From contig LSAX01000009.1 in assembly GCA_001557505.1 (NCBI GenBank), positions 1,364,001-1,428,000 of the forward strand: a DNA stretch of 64,000 nt, read 5' to 3'. This DNA comes from Reticulascus tulasneorum. Taxonomy: Eukaryota > Ascomycota > Sordariomycetes > Glomerellales > Reticulascaceae. Made by a program: the position numbers and the translations under genes. Positions 43,063 through 55,662 of the stretch are shown in pieces (positions within the stretch are counted from its first letter, which is position 1; each line of letters starts with the position of its first letter). Below the pieces are notes generated by a model. The model was given only the letters and a program-made list of their open reading frames with translations, was not told the DNA's origin and ran no database searches.

Positions 43063-45233
43063 CTACTTAGACTTCGGCCTGGCCTTGAACGACCGAAGGG
43101 GGTCCCTCTTCTTCTTCCCAACCTTGAAAATCCGCCCCCCAGCTTTCCTCGACCCCTTGCCTCTCTGCTTGCGATCGCCCTGCTTTCTGAATGGGACAAA
43201 CCCGACCTCGTCTGCCGCCAGCCCCTTTCTCCCACCAGGAGGCAGTAAGTAGTCGGGAACGTGTGTAGCCCGTAAATGTGCCTGCGTGCGAACTGCTCTC
43301 AGCTCCCCGTCGTGGCGCAAATGATGGGCCTCTTGCGGGTTTTCTTCGAAATGTCGCTTCAGTTTTTCGCTGTTTAGCAGCTCTTGTCTCAGCTCCCTAG
43401 TCCTAGCTTCCCTTATCGAGACTTTTGTAACAGCACGCTGTTTGACTAGTCAGTACTACATTTCTTCAATCTGGGGCTTCCGCGGAAAACTCACGAGAGC
43501 ATCATTCATGCGGTAGCGAAACGCATCAACTTGGGCCATGTCGAAGACGTACGGCTTCACCTCCTTGCCCTTCTTTGCTTGCTGCTTGATTATTTTGTCG
43601 AGGACCTTCTCGTCGTTTTCGGTGGTGATGACTGTGGTGGGAACATGTTTTCGGTAATTTGCCTTTGGTATTACGAATGAGAGGGCCATGCCGGTCTGAC
43701 CAGCGCGGGCTGTGCGGCCTATGCGGTGGGTATAGGATTTTGAGGATGTAGGGAGATCGAAGTTGATGACTGTCGAAACATTCTGAAAGTCGATACCTCT
43801 GCTTATTCCATACTCCTTATCCTTCTTCGATGGCTTTTGCTTCTTTTTCGGTACAGCATTATCCTCTGCTGTGGTGGTTTTGTCCACCTTCTGTTCACTT
43901 TCGTCTTCATTTTCTTTGTTCGACTCTTTAACGCCCAGTGCCTCATGTTCGTCCGAGGCTACATTGTCTGGTTAGCGGTGATGATCCGTAGGTGAGGTCC
44001 ATTGCGTTTGTGGTGCGTGGATGGTACTTGTAGAGCTTCTCTAAAAGGAAAATGTCCACGAGCAAGGGAATCTGCTGTTCTCGATATAAGGCTTACCTAT
44101 GATGATGTCGTAAACACCCCGATTGAACTCTTCTACGACGTTTATTCGACAGTTCACCGGTAATTCTGAATTGAGCACAACACTCCGTATACCGAACTAC
44201 AGGCGTCAGTCAACTGCAAGCATACACACATACTTCCCACGTACTTGTTCAAAATATAACCGTAGGCGGTAGCACCTGTCGATATCGGCAACGAATATTA
44301 TACTCTTGCCGTGAATCAATTTCAGCTTGTATATGACGTAAATGAGAAGGAATTTCTCATCCTCAGCGCATCTATAGGAAGGTCAGCACTCGTACTCTAA
44401 ACACGAGAGTTGGCATTGGTAGGTCATACTTGACGACGTATTGTGAGACACCCTCGCCTTCTGCTTCCGGTTCTTCGAGGTCGAGAAGAGCTGGATTTCG
44501 ACAGAAGATCCCTTTCAGCATATCAAGCTCAGGGCTCAGCGTAGCGCTAGTGAGAATAGTCTGAACCCCCTTCGGCATTGACCGAGCAACGTTTTGTAGG
44601 TCTTCTTCGTATCCATAGCTGAGCACCAGATCTGCTTCATCAAGAACAAGGTGCGTGAGCTTGTCGAGAGAAAGCGACGAGTTGTTCACGTTCTCCCAAG
44701 CTCGTGCGGGTGTAGATATAACTATGTCCGGTGAAGCGGAGAGGAGAGAACGTAGGACCGCGGGGGCGAGTTTGTCGGTGAGCTTGACGGATTGAACATC
44801 TTTGGCACAGAATGCCGAGATTGTCTCAATGACTTTGTGTATCTGGTCGGCCAATTCCCTTGTGGGGACGAGGATTAGAGATGTGGTAGCCGCGGAGGCA
44901 TCAGTCTAGATCAGTTAGCAGATGTCCAGGTCTTCAAAGCGGACTGTAAAGCCGACATACCTGCTTCCTCTTGAGTATGTGATGCAGAATAGGTAGTATA
45001 AACGCTAGGGTCTTTCCCGAGCCTGTCTTTGCCTTCGCTAACACGTCCCGGCCCTCCAATGCTAACGGGATTGCCTTCAGTTGTACCAGAGTGGGTTGTT
45101 TGAAATTCTGCTGAGCAATTGCCTGCAACAACCTCGAGTCTAAGCCAAGGTCTGCAAACGAGGATCCCTCAGCTGCTTTCTTGTCTGGCTGTGCCGTAGC
45201 AGGTTCGTTGTTTTCGTCGAGTTTTCGTTTCAT
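43063..45233 (-). CDS. DBP9: DEAD-box RNA helicase Dbp9 (DDX56-like)
   Basis: Six exons: 45233-44961, 44905-44430, 44371-44245, 44196-44097, 43958-43495, 43437-43063; 604 aa. Introns are 55, 58, 48, 138 and 57 nt. Motifs in order: [14 protein letters not shown] with the Q motif, AKTGSGKT (I), PTRELA (Ia, restored by the first splice), STPARAWEN (Ib), [13 protein letters not shown] (II), TSATLSPE (III), [15 protein letters not shown] (IV), [15 protein letters not shown] (V), [10 protein letters not shown] (VI). An acidic then Lys-rich insert at about residues 335-385 ([14 protein letters not shown], then [12 protein letters not shown]) is typical of Dbp9. The C-terminus is very basic ([16 protein letters not shown]). 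Dbp9 acts in 60S subunit assembly in the nucleolus. Confidence 0.95.
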
Positions 45234-47404
45234 TGTGCCTGTAGTAATCTTTGCATGTGGTTGACAAAAGTGCTCACTTTGCCAGTAAGTCGTCTCTCGA
45301 CTCTGTAGGAAAAAAAAATTGTCGTTATCAGTAGAGGTGGGGGGTCTTATCGACTATTTGATATATGCATACATTGGATTATCAACTATTGTCTTATTGT
45401 ATGGTATAAGTAGATATGCACACGGCCTTCGGCGATCATCCCCGAGCACATCATCAACACCCAATAATACTTGTCTAGACGTGAATAAGCCACAATTATG
45501 CAGAAGAGCATTAGAGTCTGTATTTACGTGTTAGACACAAGCCTGTGTTACCCTCAAGTCCGTGGTGAATTTTAAGCTAACAAGCAGGCAAAAACTACCA
45601 TAACTTCCGTGTTTGCCTTGCAGACAAGCTCCAACCAAGCACATTCGAAATCAGCACCAAATACAGTTTAATCTTGGGCCGCAAACCGCTCATAGCGCTG
45701 GTTGTGCCGGAGAATTCAAGGATGGTGCGCCGAGATGTTCTGGCTCCCGTCTTTATCTCTTAGCTGTCCCTGGTTTGTTTGATCTTCGTCTGTTTCAACT
45801 CTCTTCACCCCACCAAAGTTCAAGGCAGAAGACAGTGCTCCAGTGCTTGTTGAACTCTTGTCCGCGATATTTCCGTTCGGTGAGAGATGTTTTGATGAGC
45901 AATGCCTGTCAAGCCAGTCTCCGATCAGCTCCTTTGTCTCGCAGCACGCGACATATTGTCGTGAGACACCCCAGCTTGCTCTATTCCGGCTCAGCACCCC
46001 TCGCTTATCATGATCATCATCATCCACGTGGTAGGCGACTTACGGATCGGACGAAGTCGGGTTTTGGGGTTCTTCGAGTACGTCTTATGCTCCAAGATGT
46101 TGCTTGACGCACTTTGGATCGGGGGCATGCTGGTCTTAAGACCCCCCTTCGGGCTACTGTGCTCTCCACTCTTGAGCCAGTGACAGAAGTTGGAGAGTTC
46201 CTGTGGGTCTCATGGTACTTGAAGCTGTACTTTAACGCTTGGCCAAGACGACAGAAATGATGGACGGACCAGCTCAGAACAGCTTAGACCATCCTCTCGA
46301 TTTGCCGCCGCTCCCTGAAGTGGGGGATGTGTTCGAGTTTTGCTGTACATTCTCTGCAACAAGCAAAGATACCACTTCACCGCTGCGCATCTCATCATTA
46401 CCATTCGAAGACGTTTGACTCTGCCGTCACACTTTCTTAAGTCAGGTTTGATGTCGAGTCAAACACTCAGTAAGGATAGTCTGCCAAGATCCAAATCAAG
46501 GCAGATCAAAGGCAGATCGTGAAGTGTTTCCAAAGAAAGAACCGCGCTGGTCTTTGCAACGGTCTAGAAGCTATTCTGGGGATGCTAGTCGCATCCGTTT
46601 TTCAAACAGTTCACCTTTTGTTGTCCATCATTCGTCAAACCATTGCTTGGCGAAGACACTCGAGAGGCGTCACGTGATCTGGTTTCGAGCTGAAACTGTC
46701 GCATCAAGGAGCCATCCAAAATCGTCAAACGGTATCGTATCCACCCAGAGGTCCGGGCCAAGGCCGGGGTTGGCCGTGGGGAGAGCTCGAGAATATCTCG
46801 GGCCTATGTGTGTCAAGTTGTCTTTGTGCGCAACTGAGGGATTTATTTTTGGGGTATAGGACTTTCAACTACCTTCAGAGCATGTGTAGATGCCCTCACA
46901 TTGGAAAGTAACTGCTGAGTTCTTGTCTCGAAACGCGACACTCTGGTTCGCCCGACCCCTCCCTGCCAGGCCCATCTATTCAGATGAGACAGCTCGCTCT
47001 ATGTTGATCGATATGGCCATCGGTTTGAGTCCAGTTAGAGGGGAAGCAGTCGCCGTCGCGGCAAAGCAGAGCTTCCCCTACCCCACTGTCAACAGTCTCA
47101 ATTCTCGCGCCTTGTGGGGGATGTTGACTTTCCTTCGGTTTGACTCTTCAAACTTCTTGGCGTTGATCTGGGCAGAGTTGGGACTGACTCTGATGTTTGC
47201 ACTATCATGGTCTCTAACTGTTCTGGTGCTTCATACCAGGCCCTCTCGGCAGTCTCGCCCGAGGTCCTCCATATATAAAGACCATGTAGCTGCGGACGCT
47301 CTCTTGTTGCTTTTCCCTTTCCTTTCTCACCTCACCTCTTACTCCTCCATCTCATCTGTTTCCTTTCTCTTCTATGTAACAGCTGGACTGTACAGTTTGT
47401 CACC
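45234..47404. other. Divergent upstream region, Dbp9 / proton ATPase
   Basis: 2.2 kb. The right end holds a TATA box and a CT-rich leader for the ATPase. A 177-codon frame (46890-47423) overlaps the ATPase start in another frame; its start lies upstream of the TATA box, so it is probably not transcribed. No other gene was recognised. Confidence 0.5.
47271..47280 (+). promoter_or_regulatory. TATA box of the proton ATPase gene
   Basis: ATATATAAAG, 125 bp upstream of the start codon, followed by a CT-rich tract (47312-47375). This is a typical layout for strongly expressed fungal genes, where transcription starts after the CT tract. Confidence 0.6.
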
Positions 47405-50400
47405 ATGGCACCGTTTAAAATAGCCAGCCTGATTGGTCAGGGCAACAAGCACTATCCTACCCCCGTTGCCACTGAGGTTGAGCCTGAAGACGAGCACCAA
47501 ACCGATCTGGAGACTGGCAATTTCTTGCATGAGCGCCAGAGAAACAACCGGATCGGAGACAAGAACGATGGTGACAATCCTTACCTAGATGAGTATCGAG
47601 CGTATGTACCTTCTCAGCCACATTGATCAAGTGTGATAGACAGTACTAATACTTCATTTGATAGGTTAACCCGCTACATCGATACTTATCGAGATCCGAA
47701 TGCAGATGTCGTGGAGGAGGAGGAAGTGGAGATAAGCTCTAGCAAGGCGCCTTGGTGGGCGTTCTGGAAAGGTCGCAAAGGTGGCAAAGCCGCTTCCTTG
47801 AGCGACTTTGTCACCCCCACCGACTGGGTGAACACAGATATCCGAACTGGCCTCGACTCCTTGGAGGTTGAGCGCCGACGGAGGCACTGTGGGTGGAACG
47901 AACTTACCACCGAGAAGGAAAATATGTTTGCCAAATTCATCGGCTTCTTCCGCGGTCCAATCCTTTACGGTATATACTTCTTCCATGCTTTGAGTTACTT
48001 AAGTCATTGGATGTCTTCTAATAAAGACCAATAGTCATGGAGGCCGCTGCAATCCTTGCATTTGCGCTTCAGGACTGGCTTGATGCGGGTAAGTTTCGTC
48101 TTGAGATCCAGTCGAGCTTGAATCTTGTTGCTAATCCTGCTTCGCAGCTCTTATCGTGGCCATTCTGTTGCTTAATGCTGCTGTTGGCTGGTATCAAGAG
48201 AAGCAAGCTGCCGATGTCGTTGCTAGCTTGAAAGGAGATATTGCAATGAAAGCTCGAGTAATTCGCAATAGTATTGAACAGGACATCAAGGCTCGCGAAC
48301 TGGTACCAGGCGATATCGTAAGTTTCCCCCTTCAAACTGTGATGTCAAAATCACAGAACGAAACATTCATTGACTAACTTCTTCGCACTAGATCGTCGTC
48401 GAAGAAGGCCATGTAGTTCCCGGAGATGCAAGGCTGATCTGTGACTACGATAATCCGCAGGGGCTCTCTGAGTACCGGGCGGAGCTCGAAGCACAGGACG
48501 TCACATCTCCAACCCGCGAGAAATTCGATGAAGACGATGACGACGAAGGCACACCTCACATCGGCCACTCCATTGTGGCAGTTGATCAAAGCGCTATGAC
48601 CGGAGAGTCGCTCGCCGTTGACAAGTTCATGACAGATACCGTCTACTACACCACCGGATGCAAGCGCGGAAAGGCCATCTGCGTTGTCACTTCTGCCGCG
48701 CCGGCTTCCTTCGTTGGAAAGACTGCCAGTCTCGTCCAAGGAGCTCAAGACCAAGGGCATTTCAAGGCCATTATGAACTCCATTGGTACGACACTGCTCG
48801 TTTTAGTCGTATTCTTCCTGCTCGCCGCCTGGATTGGTGGTTTCTACCGAAATCTGGAGGTTGCCGAACCAAAGGAGAGCTCCGTCAACTTGCTCCATTA
48901 CGCGCTCATTCTACTTGTTATTGGCGTGCCTATCGGATTACCGTGCGTCACCACAACCACCTTGGCTGTCGGCGCCGCATACTTGGCCAAAGAGAAGGCT
49001 ATTGTGCAGAAGCTCACAGCTATCGAATCCCTTGCTGGTGTAGATATATTGTGCTCGGACAAAACTGGTACCCTGACGGCGAATCAATTGAGTGTTCGAG
49101 AGCCATTCGTCATGGAAGGTGTCGATATCAACTGGATGATGGCCGTTGCAGCCTTGGCATCCTCGCATAACATCAAGGCGCTGGATCCCATCGACAAGAT
49201 CACCATCTTGACTCTCAAACGATACCCCAAGGCCAAGGAGCTCCTCGCCGATGGCTGGAAGACCGAGAAGTTCATGCCGTTCGATCCCGTCTCCAAGAGA
49301 ATCACCGCGACCGTCACCCACGGAGGTGTCAGATACACATGCGCAAAGGGTGCGCCCAAGGCCGTTCTTGCTCTCACGGACTGCACTGAGGAGCAATCAA
49401 CACTCTTCAAGGAGAAGGCAACCGAATTCGCACGCCGCGGCTTCCGATCTCTTGCCGTTGCCGTCAGGGAGGAGGACGGTCCCTGGGAGATGCTGGGAAT
49501 GCTCTCCCTCTTCGACCCTCCCCGAAGCGACACTGCGCAGACAATCGCCGAAGCCCAGAACCTCGGTCTGTCCGTCAAGATGCTGACTGGTGATGCCCAC
49601 GCTATTGCTGTCGAAACCTGCCGCATGCTCCAGCTTGGAACCAAGGTGTACAACTCGGACAAGCTGCTGCACAGCGACATGGCCGGCACAGCCGTCCATG
49701 ACCTGTGCGAGAGGGCAGACGGCTTCGCAGAGGTGTTTCCCGAGCACAAATACCAGGTCGTCGAAATGCTCCAACAGCGTGGCCATCTGACAGCCATGAC
49801 AGGAGACGGTGTAAACGACGCTCCATCCCTGAAGAAGAGTGATTGCGGTATCGCTGTCGAGGGTGCCACTGAAGCCGCCCAGGCCGCAGCGGATATCGTA
49901 TTCTTAGCGCCAGGTCTCAGTACGATCGTTACCGCCATCAAGCTCTCTCGCCAGATCTTCCAGCGCATGAAGGCGTACATCCAGTACCGTATCGCCCTCT
50001 GCCTGCATCTCGAGATCTACCTCGTCACCTCTATGATCATTATCAATGAAACGCTGCGTGTCGACCTCATCGTCTTCCTTGCACTCTTTGCCGATCTCGC
50101 CACAATCGCCGTCGCAGTAAGTACCTCCTCACACCCTCCTTTACCTTAAACCCAAGTTTCTAACATTCTCAGTACGACAATGCCCATTTCGAGAAGCGGC
50201 CGGTAGAATGGCAGCTCCCTAAGATCTGGATCATTAGCATCGTGCTCGGCACTCTTCTCGCCTTGGCGACCTGGATCCTCCGTGGCACGATGTGGCTTCG
50301 TGAAGGTGGCATCATCCAGCAGTACGGATCCATCCAGGAGATTCTCTTCCTCGAAATCTCCCTTACGCAGAACTGGCTTATCTTTGTCACCCGCGGCTTC

Positions 50401-50805
50401 GAGACCTTGCCTTCATATAAGCTCGTCGGTGCCATCGCAGCGGTGGACGTCCTCTCGATCCTCTTTGCCGTCTTCGGCTGGTTTTCAGGCGGTCTCGGCG
50501 AACCCTCGTCCCCGCCCTCGGTCAACCAGTTTCTGCACCCAGACGGCAGGACGGACATCGTCACGGTAGTCATTGTCTTTGTGTACTCAGTGGCGGTGAC
50601 CATTGTGATGGCGCTGGTATACTACGTCATGACCAACATGAAGAGCCTGAATGACGTGGGCCGCAAGAAGAGGAGTGTTACGGATACGATGATTGAGAAC
50701 ATACTCGCGCAGCTCAGCAAAGTTGCGCTGGAGCATGAGAAGGATGCAAATGGTGGTGAGAGGTATTACTTGGCCAACAAGGCTGTTGTCGAGGAGGAAG
50801 GTTAA
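47405..50805 (+). CDS. Plasma-membrane proton-pumping P-type ATPase (P3A, Pma2-like)
   Basis: Exons 47405-47601, 47665-47969, 48035-48088, 48148-48317, 48392-50116 and 50173-50805; 1027 aa. Introns are 63, 65, 59, 74 and 56 nt. Couples ATP hydrolysis to proton export and sets the membrane potential that drives nutrient uptake. Motifs: A-domain DQSAMTGES, M4 VIGVPIGLP, phosphorylation loop CSDKTGTLT, KGAPKAVL in the N domain, MLTGDAHAIAVETCR, and hinge AMTGDGVNDAPSL. About ten membrane segments are present. The protein is about 100 residues longer than typical Pma1, with an extended hydrophilic N-terminus (RYIDTYRDPNADVVEEEEVE, then PWWAFWKGRKG), which fits the second, Pma2-like clade of filamentous fungi. 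Confidence 0.95.
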
Positions 50806-51506
50806 AAGAAAAATGGAGGATTAGATACCCTTGATGCCAGTAGGCAAACACGCGATATCGCCACAGTCGCTTATGCCCATTCAAATATTAAATACAGTTA
50901 AATTTCAAAAGTAACTTGTCTCTGTCAGTAAACACAGCGCTAGGGAGAATCTGCTTGAGCTGTCTGAGGTGTTGCATCAAAATCACACCATGGCTTTGTG
51001 GGTGGACAATCACAGGTAAAGAATGTTATATCAGGGTTCGTGACGCTACCCACTGGCTCGTACTCTACAACGAGCTGATGCCTGCTGTCCTGGTCGTTGG
51101 TGGACAATGGACTTCATCGTTTTGCTGGAAGTTCAGTCCAGGATCTGGAGCAGGCAGTTGACTAGATTTTTGGGGATGAGTACTGGGAAACCAAGCCTGA
51201 ATATGGAGAGAGTACTTACTTGGTAACAGCTGTGTATAGAAGAGTTTAATAGCCGTTAGCATTCAGCATGGGTCAATTAAAGGTCTGAGGCTACGGACAA
51301 GGGAGTGCGCCGCGTATAGTTCCCCCCTGCACACCATCGAACCCCTCCACCACTAAAATCACAGCAGACCCCTCACTAACGCAAGGCTGAACATCAATCC
51401 AAAAAAAAAAAAAGCCCCCCATCGTCCCAGACCGCAACCTCCACCACTCAAGTTTCCCAGCCCAGCTCCTCCAAACAACTTTCCCAGCCCTTTCACAAGC
51501 TTCACA
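50806..51506. other. Spacer between proton ATPase and Faf1
   Basis: 701 bp containing the ATPase 3' UTR and the Faf1 promoter. An A-run (51399-51412) is the only notable feature. No gene was seen. Confidence 0.55.
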
Positions 51507-52456
51507 ATGCCCACCGTCCTCGGCAAGCGCAAGGCGCAGAACTCGGAACCCACCATCTCCCAAGACGAAGCCCAAGCCATCTTCCAGCGCCATTTCGAAG
51601 CGCAGTTCAAGCCCCTCCCCAAGATTCGAAAGCCGCGAATAGTGGCGCCCGTGGAAGTCGAGGTCGCAGAAAGCGAGGAGTCTGAGTGGGATGGCGTATC
51701 CGAGAACGAGAAGAGTGTGTATCCTTCCAATTGACTGTAGAGTGGCATTAAATTCGAGATACAGACGAGTCAGCGATCCAGGTCGTTGACCACACCTCTG
51801 TGGAGACGATTAATACGTCCATGATGAGCAAACGAGAACTCAAAGCTTTCATGGTACTACCACCTCTCCTCCTTTTCGCCCAGTAGCTAATGGTCCAGTC
51901 CTCCCGGCCTCCTTCTCAAATCACCATCCCAGAGCCTACCCCAATCACCCCCTCAGATGAGGACCCCGAAACCTCTGCCAGCCTCCTGGCGAACGACCTC
52001 GCACTCCAGCGCCTCATCGCCGAGTCTCACCTCCTCACCCCCTCTGCCGCCTCGCAGTCCAAACCCTTCTCGACCGGCCGCACCCGCCACAAAGCAACCG
52101 ATCTTCGGGTTCAGGCCCTCGGGCCAAAGATAGACAGCATCTACACACAGGCCAAGATGCCCATGTCCATACGCAAGGGCATTGTCAGCGCCGCTACCGC
52201 GCGCGAAACCAAGCGGCGAAAGGAAGCGCGCGAGAATGGCGTGGTGCTGGAGAAGGAGCAACGGAAAGGAGAGGACAAGAAGCGGCGGGACCGGGGCATC
52301 GACGCACCGAGTGTGGGGAGGCTGAAGGGGGCGGAGTTGAGGTTGAGTGAGCGGGACATACAAAGTATTGAGGGCGGAGGAGGAAGAGGTGGGAGAGGAG
52401 GGTTTGGTGCGAGGGATAGGGGTAGGGGTAAGGGGAGGGGGAGGGGGAGGAGGTGA
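51507..52456 (+). CDS. 40S ribosome assembly factor Faf1-like protein
   Basis: Exons 51507-51714, 51765-51853 and 51899-52456 (284 aa); introns of 50 and 45 nt, the latter near the lower limit for the window. The diagnostic segment is SKRELKAFMSSRPPS, formed across the last splice. The N-terminus has an FQRHFEAQFKPL motif also typical of this group (DUF4602; yeast Faf1, human C1orf131). The middle is rich in acidic residues, and the C-terminus carries Arg-Gly repeats (GGRGGRGGFGARDRGRGKGR), an RNA-binding type tail. Faf1 acts in early pre-18S rRNA processing in the nucleolus as part of the SSU processome. The donor of the first intron is GTGTGT, weaker than others here, but the product is consistent in frame. 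Confidence 0.82.
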
Positions 52457-53003
52457 GAACGTGGACTACGAGGCGGGATGAAGCCAAAGCAGATGTTGGG
52501 ATTAGTATGACTTATTAGCGACTGCGCATCGATTTTGCCTGGTTGGCCGCAGGTCCCATCTTTGGCCGCAACAGACGTTATATTGACGACGACACCACTC
52601 CGAATCTCCGCGATAATAGATTCGACAAGGTAGGGGCGCCAAGAAAGGAGATTACAGCTGTGGTCTGAAATGGCCGGGGAGATGAATTTGAACTCTTGAA
52701 GCCTCCCACTGAGGCAAAATAAGAGTGGCCCCCTCATGCTCGTCAAAGTCAAGTGGAATATTGACGGCAGTATCTATAAGAGCTGGGAAACGAGAGTGAC
52801 AGTAAGACAATATTATCCCCGATCAAAAATAGTGGACACCAACTACATAACCATATGACGATGTGGTCGTCTTAGAACAGGGTACGAGGTTGAGCGTTCC
52901 GGACAAGGCCACTATTATCTCTGCCATCAGACGTGCAGCGAGACATGACGACTTTGCAAAACATCCTAGTCTGGAAGACCAACTATATTAAAATATTATA
53001 ATT
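52457..53003. other. Tail-to-tail spacer, Faf1 / Zn2Cys6 regulator
   Basis: 547 bp of non-coding DNA between converging genes. The part next to 53003 is AT-rich. Nothing else was recognised. Confidence 0.6.
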
Positions 53004-54726
53004 TCATACGCTGAAGAATTCGCGCTTGAGACTCAAACCCCCATCAGCGCCAAGAGGCAGAGTGTAAAACAGTACAACATAGCCAAGGCTACCATCCTTG
53101 AGTACGGACCGACGCTTAATTCTTACAATTTTGACCCTTTGCTCCTCAGGCGGCAGCAGCGCTCGTTCGTTGCCATCCAAAAAACAACGCGCTGCGTCGC
53201 CATCGGTGCCGTCCTCCTCGAGCTCAATGAGCCTTTCACACACTCGGATTATCAGATCCCGGTTCCAGAGTCCTTCTTGCGCCGGTGCCCTGCGGAGAAG
53301 TGTCAAAGCCTGGCGCCGTAATACGGGGTGTCTGCATTTGGATATCGTTATATAAAGGGCTGGGATGAAGGTTATTTCGAATGTGAACGACCGTGTCGTC
53401 CCGAGACGTGCCATCAAGTTCATCGCCATAGTCGCATGGGACACCACGTCCGCAAAGTCGGCGAGATGGGCATCGTAGGCCACCTCGGGGCCATCTACGC
53501 TACTAATCTGCCAGACCATGATAATCCTCCGGTGGAATAGGAGTATGGAGGATGCTACGGCTTCCAGCTCGGTTTCGCAAGCCCGGCTAGCTCTGAATGA
53601 CACAAACCGCACATGCCATGCCTCAAGAGCGGCATCGACCGCTTGCCAAGAGCATTGTATCGTACTCTCGTGTTGCTGGGTTGGGCTCGGCACAGTATTG
53701 TCTACCAGGGATGTTGCGGCCAACTGCCTGGACTTCATCCCTTCATACACTAGGCTCTGTGTGAATGATATCAAGCTGTTGAGTTCTTTCCGAGCCTGGT
53801 CCATCGAGCGGATGACATCATCAGATCTTACCGACGATACTTGCACGTTTGTGGTCAGATTGCTAGTGCTGCCGAACATGGCGCACTGAATGGCCATCCT
53901 TGAAAATGTGGCAGTAAGATTCGCAGAGTATGGTTCGTAGCCCTTGTCATGGTTAGACATGAAAGGCGCATTTCTTCCTCTTTCAAAAAGATTCAAGGCC
54001 TCATCTTCGTTCCCTTGCAAAGCCTCAATACAGAAGAAGAGCATACAAGTGACGCCAGCCAGCAGGCTATCACCATGCCCCTCTTGCATGGAAACAAGTG
54101 TCGACTGAATGGCCTTATGATAGTGCCAAATGGCAAAGGTCAAGGGGGTCACCCCGGAAGCAGCCAAGTTATCTGACAGCCCCCCGGAGTTAGATGCTGA
54201 AGTGTCGGCCCGCATTAAAAGGGTTCCGATGGCCAAAACCGCATGTCGTATCGCCGGCTCCGCATGACTGCGTTGCGGTACCAGGCGCGACCACAAGTCA
54301 ATGTCAATGTGGCCAGATAAGGCATCTGCACCGCCGTGTACAAAGTAGGAAAAAGCCCGGTGCTCTTCTGCGCTCTTCGTGAGGGATACCGCCAGTGGTA
54401 TTTCCGACAGTGGGGATAGCCCGGCCTCGTGCAGAGCACCTGCGACGGAAGTAGACTCATGAGATCCGGAGAGAGCCTTGTAATTCTGGGGATAACCGTC
54501 ACATTTTCTCCCGGTACTGGTACAACGGCGGCAGTGGGGTTTGTCTTCATCACATTTTATACGGCGCTTTCTATTAGGCGGTTTTCTGTGTTAGTCGAGC
54601 GAAATGTATCCCGGAGGCACGGTGAGACAACCAGTCGACTTACTTGCAGGTAAAACAGCCAGTCCTCTCCTTACGGCTACCGAGACGCCCGCCGTTCGGC
54701 CGACCAACGGGCGGTAGATGCCTCAT
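53004..54726 (-). CDS. Zn(II)2Cys6 transcription factor with fungal-specific TF domain
   Basis: Exons 54726-54644 and 54570-53004 (549 aa), GT-AG intron of 73 nt. The binuclear zinc cluster is split by the intron: exon 1 ends in GCFTCK and exon 2 continues KRRIKCDEDKPHCRRC and then GRKCDGY. The spacing C-x2-C-x6-C-x6-C-x2-C-x6-C fits the family. The start ATG gives a short basic N-terminus (MRHLPPVGRPNGGRLGSRKE). From residue about 95 the protein resembles the short fungal-specific TF middle domain (HAVLAIGTLL, then LLAGVTCMLFFCIEALQGN). It is a nuclear DNA-binding regulator of unknown targets. The nearest candidate target is the divergent membrane protein at 55663, but this is only position. 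Confidence 0.9.
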
Positions 54727-55662
54727 CTGGGTCCAGTTTGATTGATCAGATGGCTGCGATGCAAAGCTGGCATTCTTCGGGCTCTTTCTGATAGCCAGGA
54801 CGAAAATAAAGGCACAGGGTAGTCATGGGGGCTCCAGTTTGGTTGTGGGGGCCAGCCTGGGGGGCTGAGCGCCAAATCCTGCCGTTGTGTAACATATGGG
54901 GCAACAGGCAGGGTATAGACGCTGATCTCATTGGGCTGCTCGCATTGTGGGTCAAGATGTCTGTGCCAAGCCTATCGCTGTCAGGTCTGTGTCGACGACA
55001 ACCTGTAGGGACGCGCCAAAGGGAAAGAAAAGTGAAAGTGAAAGTGGTTTGTTCGAACCGACGTTCTCGTGATGTTCGTGGGGTGAGGTCGATCAACCTG
55101 CTCACAAGCTAATAACAGGTGCAGAAACAAGACTAAACCGAAGTGCGTAGCCAAAGAAGAAACCGTGAACCAGATAGAGGTTCATCTGTAAGTTGATAAA
55201 TGTCCGTGGCAGCTAAGGCGGGTATGACGCCTTCTTGGCTGTAATGCCCTATACCCAACGGACGCCATCCTGTCGGCTGGCGCATGTCTCGCCAGGGGTA
55301 GCATCCTGGAATCAGGATCAGCGGGGCAAGGCGGTACTTCAAATTGCCAAGCATAGGACGATATCTGTGTCACGTACAGAATATGGGTGTGTCGGCGAGA
55401 AGGGTGGTTTGGCAGAAGCTGGGTGCTGGGTGCTAGGCCGTACAAATACCCATCTGCTCCCGTCATCCAACCTTGCTTTCGGGCTGCCCTTCTCTCTCTC
55501 TGGTCATCACAGCTGCTTCTTCTCATTCGTCACTGGTAAGATACACTCTGCAGCCTTCCCATGCAATCTCGTCGTCGACAGTCAGCTCCCCTGGCCGAAG
55601 AGTAAACCACTGAACTTGGGCTAATAAAAACCAGGAATCGCCAAAGGGACTCCAACGCTGCT
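54727..55662. other. Divergent promoter, Zn2Cys6 regulator / membrane protein
   Basis: 936 bp between divergent starts. No CGG-type inverted or direct triplet pair that would be a convincing Zn2Cys6 site was identified by eye. No gene was recognised. Confidence 0.5.

Noticed and set aside
45613..46107. 164-codon + frame between Dbp9 and the ATPase
   Set aside because: No domain or exon context; a comparable frame is open on the opposite strand.
46890..47423. 177-codon + frame overlapping the proton ATPase start codon
   Set aside because: It lies in a different frame, has no domain, and its first ATG is upstream of the TATA box at 47271, so it is unlikely to be on the mRNA.
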